Source of the DNA: Lingula anatina
Taxonomy: Eukaryota > Brachiopoda > Lingulata > Lingulida > Lingulidae
Reading direction: 5' to 3'
Assembly: GCF_001039355.2 (NCBI RefSeq)
Contig: NW_019773532.1
Coordinates: 1 to 49,931 of the forward strand
Length of the DNA stretch: 49,931 bases
Shown: one piece after another, positions 31,585 through 42,424 of the stretch
Position numbering within the stretch: the first letter of the stretch is position 1
Layout: every line of letters begins with the position of its first letter
The notes under the pieces: generated by a model
The model's database searches: none
The model's input: the letters and a program-made list of their open reading frames with translations, nothing else
What the model was told of the DNA's origin: nothing
Made by a program: the position numbers and the translations under genes

Positions 31585-32776
31585 ATGTTTTCCCTGTGTA
31601 TTGCCACCGTTGCTGTGTTGTCTCTCTCAACCTTGTCCACGCTCAGGAGACGGGCACCGGTGAGTGTTTGTGTTTATTGAAATTTTCATACTTTTTATTC
31701 GGAAGATGATATCTCTTTCTACAGTCCACACTTCTGTCATTAAAATCGACTGTAGCAACTGTATTTTAGGTTGAAATATAACTTTTATCTTATAAAAGTA
31801 CAGTTGCTACATACTAAAACCAACTTAGACTGTCCAACTCTCAAAATTACCCAAAATCAACAATGAAGTACACTAAAATTTAGATGATTTCATTATTTTA
31901 AGAACCTAGTATGATGTTTAATCATATAGATTTCAAAAGAAAACCCGATGTATGGTTTGTGTTTACGGGCACGTTTTAAATAATCGGTTAGTGAGATTTT
32001 CGTAGAACATCTAGCCGGTTTTTTATGCTTATCAAATATCCGAAAACACAAATAACATTTATTGAATTTAAAATCATCTCTGCTACGTTCGTCTTAAAAG
32101 GAAAGAAATAATTTAATCAATGCTGGAAAATATGAAGTATGAATCTGTTTGTAAAGCGGCATAATTTTCAGATTCAAATGTTGAATATTGATTATGATAT
32201 ATGAAAATAAAACACATAAAAGCCTTTATTTCCCTTAAGCCTTTATTTGGCCTTTATTTCCCCACTGATATTAAAAAGCTTAACATTCAAACATATTCAA
32301 GCTCAAAAATAAACTAAATCTTGATAATTATTTATTTGCTTTATTAAATTGCAGTTGTGCGTCTTCGTTCCCAAAATTATCCCGATTATACTTGGGGACT
32401 CCATCCTAACGGCGACGCATACATCAAACAAGGCTTCAGTGGAAATGTTTTCCATATTGTCCCCGGGTTAACAAGACAACCAGGTACAGTGTCCTTCAAC
32501 TCAGTGGCCTACCCGTGCTCCTATCTCCGTCACTATAACTTCTTCGTGAACCTCGAAAGTTCAAAGAACCCAAGGAACGCTCACATCTTCGACAAGGACG
32601 CCACGTTCTACCCTCGACCTGACAAATTTCTTCAAGGATACACGGCCTACGAGTCGGTGAACTACCCTGGGCACTTCATCCGCCATGCTGGCTACAGACT
32701 GCAGATACGTAGAGACGACGGCTCTCTCCTGTTTAAAAAAGATGCCAGTTTCAAAGTTGAGCCAATTGGTACGTAG
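31585..32776 (+). CDS. Secreted AbfB-domain protein, copy 1 (apparent 2-nt frameshift in signal peptide exon)
   Basis: Coding exons 31585-31659 and 32355-32776. Exon 2 encodes one AbfB beta-trefoil module, a fold known from the arabinose-binding domain of alpha-L-arabinofuranosidase B; repeats such as SVNYPGHFIRHAGYRLQI and DASF are visible. No catalytic domain, so a small secreted lectin-like protein. As assembled, the canonical donor leaves exon 1 in phase 0 but exon 2 needs phase 1. A TCTCTCTC run at 31621-31628, two nt longer than the frame allows, explains it: one TC fewer gives a normal signal peptide ending VHA in frame with exon 2. A donor four nt downstream (GTGTTT) could also restore the frame. 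Exon 2 is otherwise intact. Null allele, assembly error or alternative splicing remain open. Paralogue of 34985-36067. Confidence 0.75.
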
Positions 32777-33139
32777 ACAGTTATCTACAACTGAACATGT
32801 AACGAATTTTGTTGATCTTCTGCGAAGTTGATGTGGTGCGCCCAATCAGCGTTTTGTCTGTGAAACAAGATGGTATAGATGAAAGGAGAGAACTAAAATA
32901 TCATAATTTGTTGTCAAAATTCATGCGAAAGGGCATTTTTAATTAGAGACCGGGTCTCTCTCTCTCTCTCTCAGGTGTGTATATATATATGTGTGTGTGT
33001 TTGCCATTGTTTTACATGCATATATTTTCGGGAAGAAATTGCAAAGAATAATTCTTATAATTTCAGAATTGCTGGAAAGATGTGGCAGTTAAATTCCAAA
33101 TACCATATGGCAAAGGCAGAGACGTTTGATACACGACCA

Positions 33140-33145
33140 AATAAA
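33140..33145 (+). terminator. Poly(A) signal of AbfB copy 1
   Basis: AATAAA conserved in position in copy 2. A second one at 33174-33179 follows. Confidence 0.55.
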
Positions 33146-34340
33146 ATTCCATATTAGGTGAAATTATAAATGGAATAAAATAGTGTATTAAACATTTTAT
33201 TGAAGAATTATTTTTGGATACTTTTTTATTCAATAAACTAACGATCTTTTAAAACTGTTGAAATGGAACAGTGATCAGTATAGGGCTTGGCACGGTTCTT
33301 GTGTAAAAGATACATTTAAACATTCTAAATTCACTTTTCCTTGTAACATAGCAAAACACACGTGAATTCACACTCTATTAGCACGTGACGTCACTTTCGC
33401 CAGACCGTCGTTTCTTTTATCAGCTGAGACAACGCTACATCAAGCCATGCAAGTAAACAATGAATGTTTCACGTAGGCGCGGTCTTTAACAAACAAATTT
33501 GGTTTGTTTTACATGCTATTTTTGAGCAAGTGAATCTTATAGTGTATTAGGATTTAAACCTACATATATCTAAAAAATTGCGGAAACTAAAATATAGTCT
33601 GTCTGAACAGTAATTCTATTAGATTATTGTAATCCAACACAATAAGATCTTTGTATTGTTCTATCCCCATTTATAGTATGAGGAACCATATCAATATTAA
33701 AACTTGAAAATTTGTCCCATTTCACGGTGTGCTAGTTGTGGTAGGTAACATTTGCTGTGTTAGATGGGCCCCATTTTAATTGCACTGGCCTGCAAGCATA
33801 TTTATTTTTAAATATATCACAAAACTTTTAAGAAAAGTATGCCAATGGATATTAAAGAATAACCGAGGCATCCTATTTCCCCACACAACCACCACGGTGC
33901 GACGCTCTTGGATATGCAAATAATAGTTTTTACACACAAGTCGTCTAATTCGGAAAGAAGTGCATTAAATTAATTCAAATTAATATACATGTATATGTTT
34001 ACCTTACATACTTATCCCCCAATATTATAATCAATACAAAACGTTTTATTAATGATATATGCTTCTCAAAATTTGCGTGGAATCAGATATGGCAGCTGTA
34101 AGTGACCCTTTACCAGGGTGGCAGATTATATAGGAAAAAAGGGGAAAAACCAGAGATACATGTAGTAAAATGACCGTCTATTTATCTAATGACATACCTG
34201 TGAATATCCTGTGAAAAGTCAACCTGTGGCCCTGGTAGAGGGTAGCTGTAAGTATCTTTTCGAAAATCGAGGAGACATTCTGACATGTAGGGGCCTATTT
34301 GGTTTTTTTTTCTTTTTTCACACCTGACAGGATGGAGAAT

Positions 34341-34379
34341 ACTTTGTGTGTGTGTGTGTGTGTGGGGGGGGGGGGGGGG
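34341..34379 (+). repeat. (GT)n followed by poly(G)
   Basis: GT repeat running into a G homopolymer; low complexity. Confidence 0.9.
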
Positions 34380-34723
34380 AACTAGCTCTTGTAAAGCACT
34401 TGTCTAAAATACCTGTATAACACGTACTATGAATATTGGTCTTTCATTAAACATGTTGCCATAGCAACTAAGTTTACATGGTTAACCATCACTCTGTCCA
34501 TCACAGAAAAGGGGGGTGGAAACCCGTCAAGGTTTAACATTAAACGTCTTCTGCTCCTCTGCGCAACATAATGTTGTCTTTATATTTAAAGCGTTAAGAA
34601 TAAGACAAACACCATTTCCTTATTTTCCGCATTTATTATCGAGTTACTAGCATTTTAAAATTACTCAAGCATGAAAAGTATTAATTGTCCTCAAATGTCT
34701 CCATATTTCACTGAATGCGACAT

Positions 34724-34729
34724 TTTATT
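34724..34729 (-). terminator. Poly(A) signal of AbfB copy 2
   Basis: AATAAA on the minus strand within a 3' UTR block shared with copy 1. Confidence 0.55.
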
Positions 34730-34984
34730 TTGGCGTATATCAAACGTCTTTGTCTTTGGGATAGTAAAGGCTTAAGTGTGGCACCTTTCCAGTAAATCTG
34801 AAAAAAAAATACTTTTCGTAACTTTTTTCTGTAAGCACCAAGTAAAAACAAAGAGAAAAACATAGCGAGATAAAAAAGGGAGAGAATGCCACGGTGGGCA
34901 AAAAATTCATACACACAAATGATTTTCAACTTGGCAGAAGATCAACAAAATTCGTTACATGTTCAGTTGTAAGTAACTAACTGT

Positions 34985-36067
34985 CTACGTACCAATTATC
35001 TCAGGTTTGAAGCTGGCATCCCTCTTAAACAGGAGAGAACCATCGTCTCTACGTATCTGCAGTCTGTAGCCAGCATGGCGGATGAAGTACCCAGGGTAGT
35101 TCACCGACTCGTAGGCCGTATACCCTGGGATAAATCTGTTAGGTCGAGGGTAGAACGTGGCGTCCTTGTCGAAGATGTGAGCGTTCCTTGGGTTCTTTGA
35201 ACTTTCAAGGTTAACAAAATATCCATAATGCCGAAGATAGGAGCACGGGTAGTCCACGGAGTTGAAGGACACGGTACCTGGTTGTCCGGTTAACCCGGGG
35301 ACAATATGGAAAACATTTCCGCTGAATCCTTGTTTGATGTATGCGTCGCCGTTAGGATGAAGCCCCCAAGTATAAGCCGGGTAATTTTGGGATCGAAGAC
35401 GCACAACTGAAATTTGATAAAGCACACACGACATTATATTTTATTTTTCCAGCTAAGAACTTTTTTATCTGTTTGAATATAAGTGGGAAATAATGGACAA
35501 ATATCAGTCTTGTAATTAAAGGTACTACTGTTTTATTTTGATCATTTAAACTTGGAAGTAAAATGTTGCATTCTAATATCAAACAGCAGGATCCACAAAT
35601 GTGACAGAATAGCCATTTACAGAAAAACTTAATTCATATGTATCAGGGATTATCTGATCTTTTCTTTAAAATTTCAATGAAATTCGTGTGATTACCTTTA
35701 ACAGATGATTTTCTATGTATTAATTTTAGCGTCTCCAATATTTGATGAAACATAAAATTCATGCTACTTTGTGCAAGGTAACTTTTAGAATTTTAACGAA
35801 CTGTCACAATACTCAAGCCACAAACCTCAATTATATCTATATTAAATCCATATAATAGGTTCCATATATACATATATGGCAATATGAGATCTGGTTTTGA
35901 TTTTTGGCAACTGTGCTGATATAAGAATTGTATAACATAAATAATCTGACTGAATATTTAACTTCAAAAAAGCCTATCATTCATTCCTATGAATACTTAC
36001 CGCTCCGCTGGGCAGGAACGAGAGGGAAGAACAACACAACAGCGGCGGCAATACACAGGGAAAACAT
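34985..36067 (-). CDS. Secreted AbfB-domain protein, copy 2 (intact)
   Basis: Two coding exons, 36067-36001 and 35406-34985, joined in phase 1 to 162 residues. The start MFSLCIAAAVVLFFPLVPA is a clear signal peptide with likely cleavage before QRS. The rest is one AbfB beta-trefoil module (VRLRSQNYP.., SVDYPCSYLRH, SVNYPGYFIRH, DATF/DASF). In fungal arabinofuranosidases this fold binds arabinose side chains; here there is no enzyme domain, so carbohydrate binding is an inference and its biological target is unknown. The 5' UTR exon (36536 to about 36622), TATA box and 3' UTR are shared with copy 1 in mirror order, showing a recent inverted duplication. Confidence 0.85.
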
Positions 36068-36642
36068 CTTCAGTTATTCCTTCAAGAACAATAAAAATTG
36101 ATTTTCATATGTAAAAAAAAATATTCATCTAAAATCTCATGAATCCAATCAAAAGTGTACAAGTGTACAAAAGGCATGATGGAACCAAAGGTTAAATAAT
36201 AAAAACGAACATGAATTCCTTTTTATTTTCATTTTTACTATAAAAAGTACACACACAATATTTCTACAAAATAAACCAATTAAAAGTCGGTATCATTTTA
36301 TTTTAGTTTGTTTGTCATCATCTCAAATATTAAATGTCTTTAAAAATCTTACTTGCAATGATTCTCATCTTAACATAAATTTTTCTATAAGCCAAAACTT
36401 TCAAAAGATAAAAATTATAATAATAATATTAATATTATTAATGTAAATAGATTTTCTTAGTTTCTACATCTTAACAAATCCGTATGAGTTCGGGACATTA
36501 AAAAAAATTACACGTCTTAGAAACCGAAGGCCTACCTGTTAACGTAGTTGGGTCAGTAAGATATCACAAGTGTTTCAGACGTCTTGCTTTTTTTCAACCA
36601 GACGAGGAAAAGCTGACTGCGTCAACCAAATTTTCAAGTTCT

Positions 36643-36650
36643 TATTTATA
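36643..36650 (-). promoter_or_regulatory. TATA box of AbfB gene copy 2
   Basis: TATAAATA on the minus strand followed by AGAACTTGAAAA, as in copy 1. The 5' UTR exon that follows ends at 36536 with donor CAG|GTAGGC. Confidence 0.7.
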
Positions 36651-37067
36651 GGTCTACCAAACTCGTAGGCCTGTAGAAAATATTCATAATTAAGTTTTGC
36701 GTTCCACGCCGTGCCGCTATAAAATACTTGTTATGTCACGATCATCATGGGAAATAGCCTTTGTCTATGCAAGTGCGGTTTTTCTTTCCTCAAACTTTGC
36801 AAGCCATAAATTCTTTCGTAACATCTGCAGTATGAAAACAAAAACATTGCTTTGTTAAAACACTTAAAAGCGCCATAGGCCTAAATACATCTTTCATGTA
36901 TCTTTTATGAAATCTCTCCTCACACTGATCACGATTAATCAGAATTGTGCTCTATGATAATGTCAATTCCACGAACTGTCTACCCTAAAAGGGATTCTAA
37001 ATGAGAATTTTTATGGTGTTAAAACCACCGCCCAAACAACACCGTGTAGGTAAATCGTGACAAGATA

Positions 37068-37342
37068 CAGGGGCGGATCGAGGATTATTTGAAAGGGGGG
37101 GATGAAAAGCCGACCCTTATCCCCCCCCCTCCCTTGGGGTGGGGTTTGGGGTCCGCTGAAGGGTTTCGAAAAATTCTGGTACTTTAGAGGGCGAACGGTG
37201 TTGTTTGGTACAGCTGAAAACTATGATTCATGATCAGCTACTAGTTTAAATTCTAATTTCAAAATGGGAACATTGGTGTGATTTTTCTTTCAGAATTCAG
37301 AGGGAGAGAGGGTCAGGGCCGCCCGACCTAAATTCACCACTG
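37068..37342. mobile_element. Foldback element with CAGGGGCGGATC terminus
   Basis: 275 bp from CAGGGGCGGATCGAGG to CCTAAATTCACCACTG. The left end matches the element at 9387-9554; the right end is a diverged complement. G- and C-rich runs lie near the left. No ORF. Confidence 0.5.
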
Positions 37343-38044
37343 AGATACATGTACTTGGACGAATAAAACGATCTAAATACTCACTCTTATTCAAAAATAA
37401 CAACAATCGTTGTGATGAAAGTTGTCACTTGATACCAATAGTGATGACAAGGTTTTACTTATATAGCCTATTAAAAAAATTGAGATGAATCTTACCTTAG
37501 GCCACCTTTACACTGGAGTGCGTCCTTTCGGCGTCCCGTAGTAGTTTGGGACTAAAAAACATAATAATAATACTTTACGTGTCGACAACTGGCCGATCAT
37601 TGAGCATTCATTCTGCAACCCAAGCGATGTTTTTACCTCCTTTCTACGACCGCAGCGATTTATAATGGCTCTGTCGATGGGAAAACTGGTTGAATTGACA
37701 GTGTGTGAGTTGAAGAGATGAAGAAATGTGCCATGAATTAACAAGAGACATACCGGTATATGCGAGTATCTCGTAAATAATCAATCTGTTGCACTGGTAG
37801 AGGGTATACCATTTACAGTTTTTGTGCCGTTTGCTTAAAATGTTTTCACAAATATTATTCCAATGCTTTACGTTGATTTTTTGTGGGTTTAAAAAGGTAT
37901 TGAACACGCATTTAAACTAACATTACTGAAAACGTTTTAAACGTTATAATGTATCCAGAAAACGCTAATAATTATGGAAATTTCATCTTCATGTTTTCGT
38001 AAGTTTTTTTAATAACGTTATTTTATGTGGTATATAGGGTATTT

Positions 38045-38410
38045 AAAATATATTCTTCTGTGTACTTGACATGTTGCGCCCAATCAACGCTTTGCTTGAG
38101 AAACAAATGGTATAAATGGAATGAGACATTTAAAACATTGTTTGTCATCAAAATTCATGCGATAGGACATTTACTTGCTTGATTGGACATTTACTGCGTC
38201 TCGCTCTCAGGTGCGCATGCGCGCGTGTTTATGCATGCATATACTTACAGGAAGAAATTACCAAAAACATTATAATAGTTTTTTTCAGATTCGCTGGAAA
38301 TATGTCGCAGTTAAATTCCTACTCGACTTTTACCGAAAGCAGAGGCGTTTGATACACGTCCAAAAAAAAATTACATATTCAGTGAAATTATTTATGGAAT
38401 AAAATTTGTA
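38045..38410 (+). repeat. Orphan third copy of the AbfB 3' UTR
   Basis: Matches the region after the AbfB copy 1 stop (about 32825-33180) along its length: GCGCCCAATCA, AAATTCATGCGA, a CTCTCAGGTG stretch, GGAAGAAATT, TTCAGA..GCTGGAAA, GTTTGATACACG and the final TGGAATAAAAT. No AbfB coding sequence lies upstream, so the gene body was lost or never duplicated. Confidence 0.75.
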
Positions 38411-39544
38411 TATGATTTGTGATTATGATTATTCATAAAATGTGTATGATATTATTCATAAAAGAATTATTTTTTGATATTTGATAAGAAAAGTCTAATG
38501 GACTTCGGTTTCTAAATAAGACTTTCTAAATAAGACTCATTAGTACTTTTGATGCTTTTGTTATTTCAAAATAACCTGATAATAAATGCAAAAATTTGGG
38601 CATGGCGTATAGATGATTTTCATATATGATCTCAAACGCACTTCCCCACTTTTTTTTTTTGTAAAAATGTAGTTCTCAAAAACAAAACCATATGGCTGAA
38701 AATTTTTATTTTCTTTTATTAGAATTACATATAGCCTACACAACCTTTAGAATTTCGAACTTTAATTTTCTTGTTTCTTATTCAACAATTTCAAAAACAC
38801 TTTTTGAAATCACACTCTTTTTGCTATCATGACGTTGCTTTTGTCTGAACATCATGTTTCTTTGCTCAGACAACAACGCTAGATCACACCCTCTAAGCAA
38901 GCAACCGCAGAATGTTTTAAGCAACTTTTGAGGTACATGTAATTTTAACGTGCTATTTTAATGTGTTATCACATTTTAGTTTGGAACCCAATTTGACCAA
39001 CTTTGAACACTTCATGTGAGTTCACATCAAATATGAAATGTTCCTACCAATGCATCGTTAAGTTTTGTGCAGAAAATAAACAAAGAAAAATATCTGTCCT
39101 AAAATCCCCAAGACTTAACAGTAACTTTGCCACTAACTAAGACAACATACAAGGCCTACACAGTGAATGTTTCGAAAATGAAGTTAGCACTTCGTGACAC
39201 AGGGAATTTTAGGCCGTATTTATAAATTTATTCTTGATACAAATGGAGTCAAAGTGGTGATTGAGAGAAAATGTATTTAAATATCACATCAAAGTAAAGG
39301 AACTGCCAACACAAACAAAGCATTAGCATAAATATATTTAAATATATAACACATTTGAGTATATATCAAGTTTTCCTTTCCAATGCAATTTCAACTGTCA
39401 TTTAATACTGTTGACTTGCACACCATTTCAGTAAGTCATTTAAATAATATTATATAGCAATATTATGTTAAAATTCAAATTGCAAATTTTCTACCTTCAG
39501 ATTACCACATTATGATAAAAACAGTTAAATAGGCTATATTTTAA

Positions 39545-39860
39545 CTAAACAAATGCATTTTGAAACAAACCAACAGGCCTAGGATATGGTCGTTCTCTTG
39601 CAGGTTCAGGATCCTCAATTTCCTCTTTAACTAATTCTTCTGATACTCCATTACTATTCTGGCAGACTAGATTTTTACCATGATGAGGCCTACGTCCTGT
39701 ATCATAATGTCTAGATGTTATTGGAACAGATGACCCTTCGGCGTGATCTTTTTCATGTAAATCACATTAATTCATTTCTGACGGCAAATGTCTGGTAACA
39801 AAACCCACACTTGAACAGTTTATCTTCTCTTTTAATTATTTCATAATCACCATGCTCATC
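39545..39860 (-). pseudogene. Broken inverted copy of the zinc-finger gene C-terminus
   Basis: Read on the minus strand, it follows the last finger and tail of the 40907-42424 gene through its stop codon: an FKCGFCYQTF finger start, then DLHEKDH, LVCQNSNGV, ELVKEEIED, RERPYP and the end NAF. A local replacement adds net four nt after RNEL and creates a stop, so the finger is broken. Confidence 0.8.
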
Positions 39861-40906
39861 TCCATGCTCATTGTTTATATAATAAAATAGAGTATTTTTA
39901 TTGTCTCTATGGAGGTATATGGGGACTCTACGACATTCGGCTTGAAGGCTTTAACCACTTGTTATAGTTTATTTTTGCATTGTCAGGCAGCTGCCCCCCC
40001 CTGCCCCCGCGGAGGCTACAGCCCTGAAATTGTATTGGATTAATGTGGCAGTCCAAGGTTGCCCTAGGTGGTTTTCAAGTATACTGTATGCACCCGGTTT
40101 AATATCATTTAGCGATTTTACGACAATCGTTTACTATCCAATCAAGGTGACAGCCGAGCGTGTCCACACTAGTGGCATGATTCAAACTAAATAAAATAGC
40201 ATGTATTTGATTATTTTTACTAAAAATTTTAAAAATACAGTTGTTCTTTGACTTCTTAATTATAAACAAATACAGCACACCTGCGTAATGACGTCATCAA
40301 TTTATGAGCTCAACTTTTGTGTGAAATCCAGCTTTGGGTCTTGGATGAGCGTCATTGTTGTCTTGGGGTCACATCCAAATAAGCACTAAGTAATCTGAGT
40401 CTTTTTGCTTCTAAAATGTAAGGTGGACCTGCAATGCAAGCCATCTGACAGAAGATATTTACATAGTAGTGCCCAAGGGGTGAAACCATGCCTGCACAGT
40501 GATAGATCAATTGATAAAAAAGCAACAAAGTTATTTCGTTCACGTACGGAGCATTTGGAAAGCAAAGAACATCAGGACAGTGGTGAGATATTTACTTCAA
40601 GAAGAAGATTTTGTCAGACAGAAAAAAATATGCAATAGAGATCAACAACCAACATAAGTGTTAGTGTTGTGATAAAATTATATTTATAGTGTTGTTCATG
40701 AATGAATTAGTTCACACATTGATGTTCTGAGGCCATATGTGTAGTAAAATTGTGTTCTCACATCATGAAGAAGTTCACAAAGATGAAAAATGCCCATGCT
40801 GTGAAACAGTTTAATACTGGAAAGGAAAAAGTACTAGTAGTGATAACCATGGAAGAACTCATATATCCGTCAATCAAAGGTAACAAATAATTACCTAGTT
40901 AATTTA
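39861..40906. other. Region upstream of the zinc-finger gene
   Basis: Includes a decayed finger (40761-40862). A 77-codon ORF at 40405-40638 with no recognisable motif could be a 5' exon, but no splice pair ties it to the fingers. A C-rich run lies near 39995-40010. Confidence 0.45.
40761..40862 (+). pseudogene. Decayed C2H2 finger upstream of the gene
   Basis: One frame gives HHEEVHKDEKCPCC (a linker-like run, then CxxC), a TAA, and later H-GRT-H with finger spacing. It is out of use because of the stop. Confidence 0.5.
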
Positions 40907-42424
40907 TTGGTTGGAATTGTTAAAATCATGAAAGAATTCAAATGCCAGTACTGTGGTAAGGCATTTAACATAAAACAAAATTGCATTGTTCATGAAAGAA
41001 TTCACACTGGAGAGAAACCTTACAAATGCCAGTATTGTGACAAGGCATTTGCTAAACCATGCGATTTTGTCAATCATGAAAGAATTCACACTGGAGAGAA
41101 ACCATACAAATGCCAGTATTGTAATAAGGCATTTAGTAAAAAATGCAATTGCAATGTTCATGAAAAAAATCACTCAGAAGAGAAACCCTTCAAATGCCAG
41201 TTCTGTGATAAGAAATTTATTCAGCAACGGGATTACATTCGTCATGAAAGAATTCACACTGGAGAGAAAACATACAAATGCCAGTACTGTGATAAGACAT
41301 TTATTCGAAAAGATCACTGCAGTGTTCATGAAAAAATTCACACTGGAGAGAAACCATATGAATGCCAGTACTGTAATAAGGCATTTATCATAAAACAGAA
41401 TTGTATTGTTCATGAAAGAGTTCACACTGGAGAGAAACCATACGAATGCCAATATTGTGATCAGAAGTTTACTCAACAATGGGATTGTGTCATTCATGAA
41501 AGGATTCACACTGGAGGGAAACCATACAAATGCCAACACTGTGATAAGGCATTTAATAGAAAACACAATTGCATTGTTCATGAAAAAAGTCACACCGGAG
41601 AGAAACCATACAAATGCCAATATTGTGATAAGAAGTTTACGCAACAATGCAATTGTGTCATTCATGAAAGGATTCACACTGGAGAGAAACCATACAAATG
41701 CCAGTATTGTAATAAGACATATAACAGAAAATACAGTTGCATTGTTCATGAAAAAAGTCACACTGGAGAGAATCTCTACAAATGTAAGTTCTGCGACAAG
41801 AAATTTACCCGAAAAGATTACTGCAATGTTCATGAAAAAATTCACTTGGGAGAAAAAACTTACAAATGCAAGCATTGTAATAAGGCATTTAATAAAAAAC
41901 AAAAGTGCGTTCAACATGAAAAAAGTCACACTGTAAAGAAACTTTACAAATGTCAATACTGCCATAAGAAATTTTCTGTGAACAGTGATTGTGTTGATCA
42001 TGAAAAGATTCACACTGATGAAAAACCATATAAATGCCAATATTGTAATAAGACATTTGTAAGAGAACAGTATTTCATTCAACATGAAAGTATTCACGCT
42101 GACAAATTATCTATAATGAATAATTGTGTAAATCATGAAGTTTTTCACTGTGAAAAGAAACCATACAAGTGTAAGTTGTGCTACAAGGCGTTTGTCAGCA
42201 GAAATGAATTCGATCTACATGAAAAAGATCACAATGATGTGACGTCTGTTTCAGGAGAACATGCCAGTGGACAGTATGATACAGAAATCTGTCATGGTAC
42301 AAATATTGTCTGCCAGGATAGAAATGGGGTCAAACAGGAATTGGTTAAAAAGGAAATTGAGGATTACGCTCCTGTAAGAGAGCAACCATATCCTGTTGCT
42401 TTGTTTAAAAATGCATTTGCTTAG
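40907..42424 (+). CDS. C2H2 zinc-finger protein with 15 tandem fingers
   Basis: A 505-codon intronless frame. Fifteen complete C2H2 fingers of 28 residues with TGEKPY-type linkers, the first starting about residue 13, plus one half finger lacking its CxxC (MNNCVNHEVFH) before the last. Such arrays bind DNA in the nucleus. Every finger lacks the usual core Leu: the position is Cys in 11, Phe in 3 (fingers 2, 14, 15) and Tyr in finger 4. The tail holds VKQE, a possible sumoylation site. No KRAB, BTB or other effector domain is visible. ATGs at 40907 and 40928 are both possible, and an upstream exon cannot be excluded. Target unknown. The long minus-strand frame over it is a shadow of the 84-nt repeat. 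Confidence 0.88.
   Translation: MVGIVKIMKEFKCQYCGKAFNIKQNCIVHERIHTGEKPYKCQYCDKAFAKPCDFVNHERIHTGEKPYKCQYCNKAFSKKCNCNVHEKNHSEEKPFKCQFCDKKFIQQRDYIRHERIHTGEKTYKCQYCDKTFIRKDHCSVHEKIHTGEKPYECQYCNKAFIIKQNCIVHERVHTGEKPYECQYCDQKFTQQWDCVIHERIHTGGKPYKCQHCDKAFNRKHNCIVHEKSHTGEKPYKCQYCDKKFTQQCNCVIHERIHTGEKPYKCQYCNKTYNRKYSCIVHEKSHTGENLYKCKFCDKKFTRKDYCNVHEKIHLGEKTYKCKHCNKAFNKKQKCVQHEKSHTVKKLYKCQYCHKKFSVNSDCVDHEKIHTDEKPYKCQYCNKTFVREQYFIQHESIHADKLSIMNNCVNHEVFHCEKKPYKCKLCYKAFVSRNEFDLHEKDHNDVTSVSGEHASGQYDTEICHGTNIVCQDRNGVKQELVKKEIEDYAPVREQPYPVALFKNAFA

Larger units (their letters stand above)
32777..34984. other. Interval between the two convergent AbfB genes
   Basis: Holds both 3' UTRs. The copy 1 3' UTR (about 32820-33180) and copy 2 3' UTR (about 34700-34940, reverse strand) share blocks, including a CAG-ATT..TGGAAA segment, GACGTTTGATA and an AATAAA (33140-33145 and 34724-34729). 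Between them lies unremarkable AT-rich sequence with a GT/G tract at 34341-34379. Confidence 0.65.
36651..39544. other. Non-coding interval with orphan AbfB 3' block
   Basis: Contains the foldback element at 37068-37342 and the orphan AbfB 3' UTR copy at 38045-38410. Otherwise AT-rich sequence; no coding region supported. Confidence 0.6.

Noticed and set aside
40405-40638. 77-codon ORF upstream of the zinc fingers as a confirmed N-terminal exon
   Set aside because: No domain and no convincing donor/acceptor pair to the finger exon; left as a possibility only.
41406-41936. 176-codon plus-strand ORF in another frame of the zinc-finger array
   Set aside because: Periodic shadow of the finger repeat.
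41174-42097. 307-codon minus-strand ORF over the zinc-finger gene
   Set aside because: It mirrors the 84-nt finger repeat in antisense and has no independent motif; the plus-strand frame explains the sequence.
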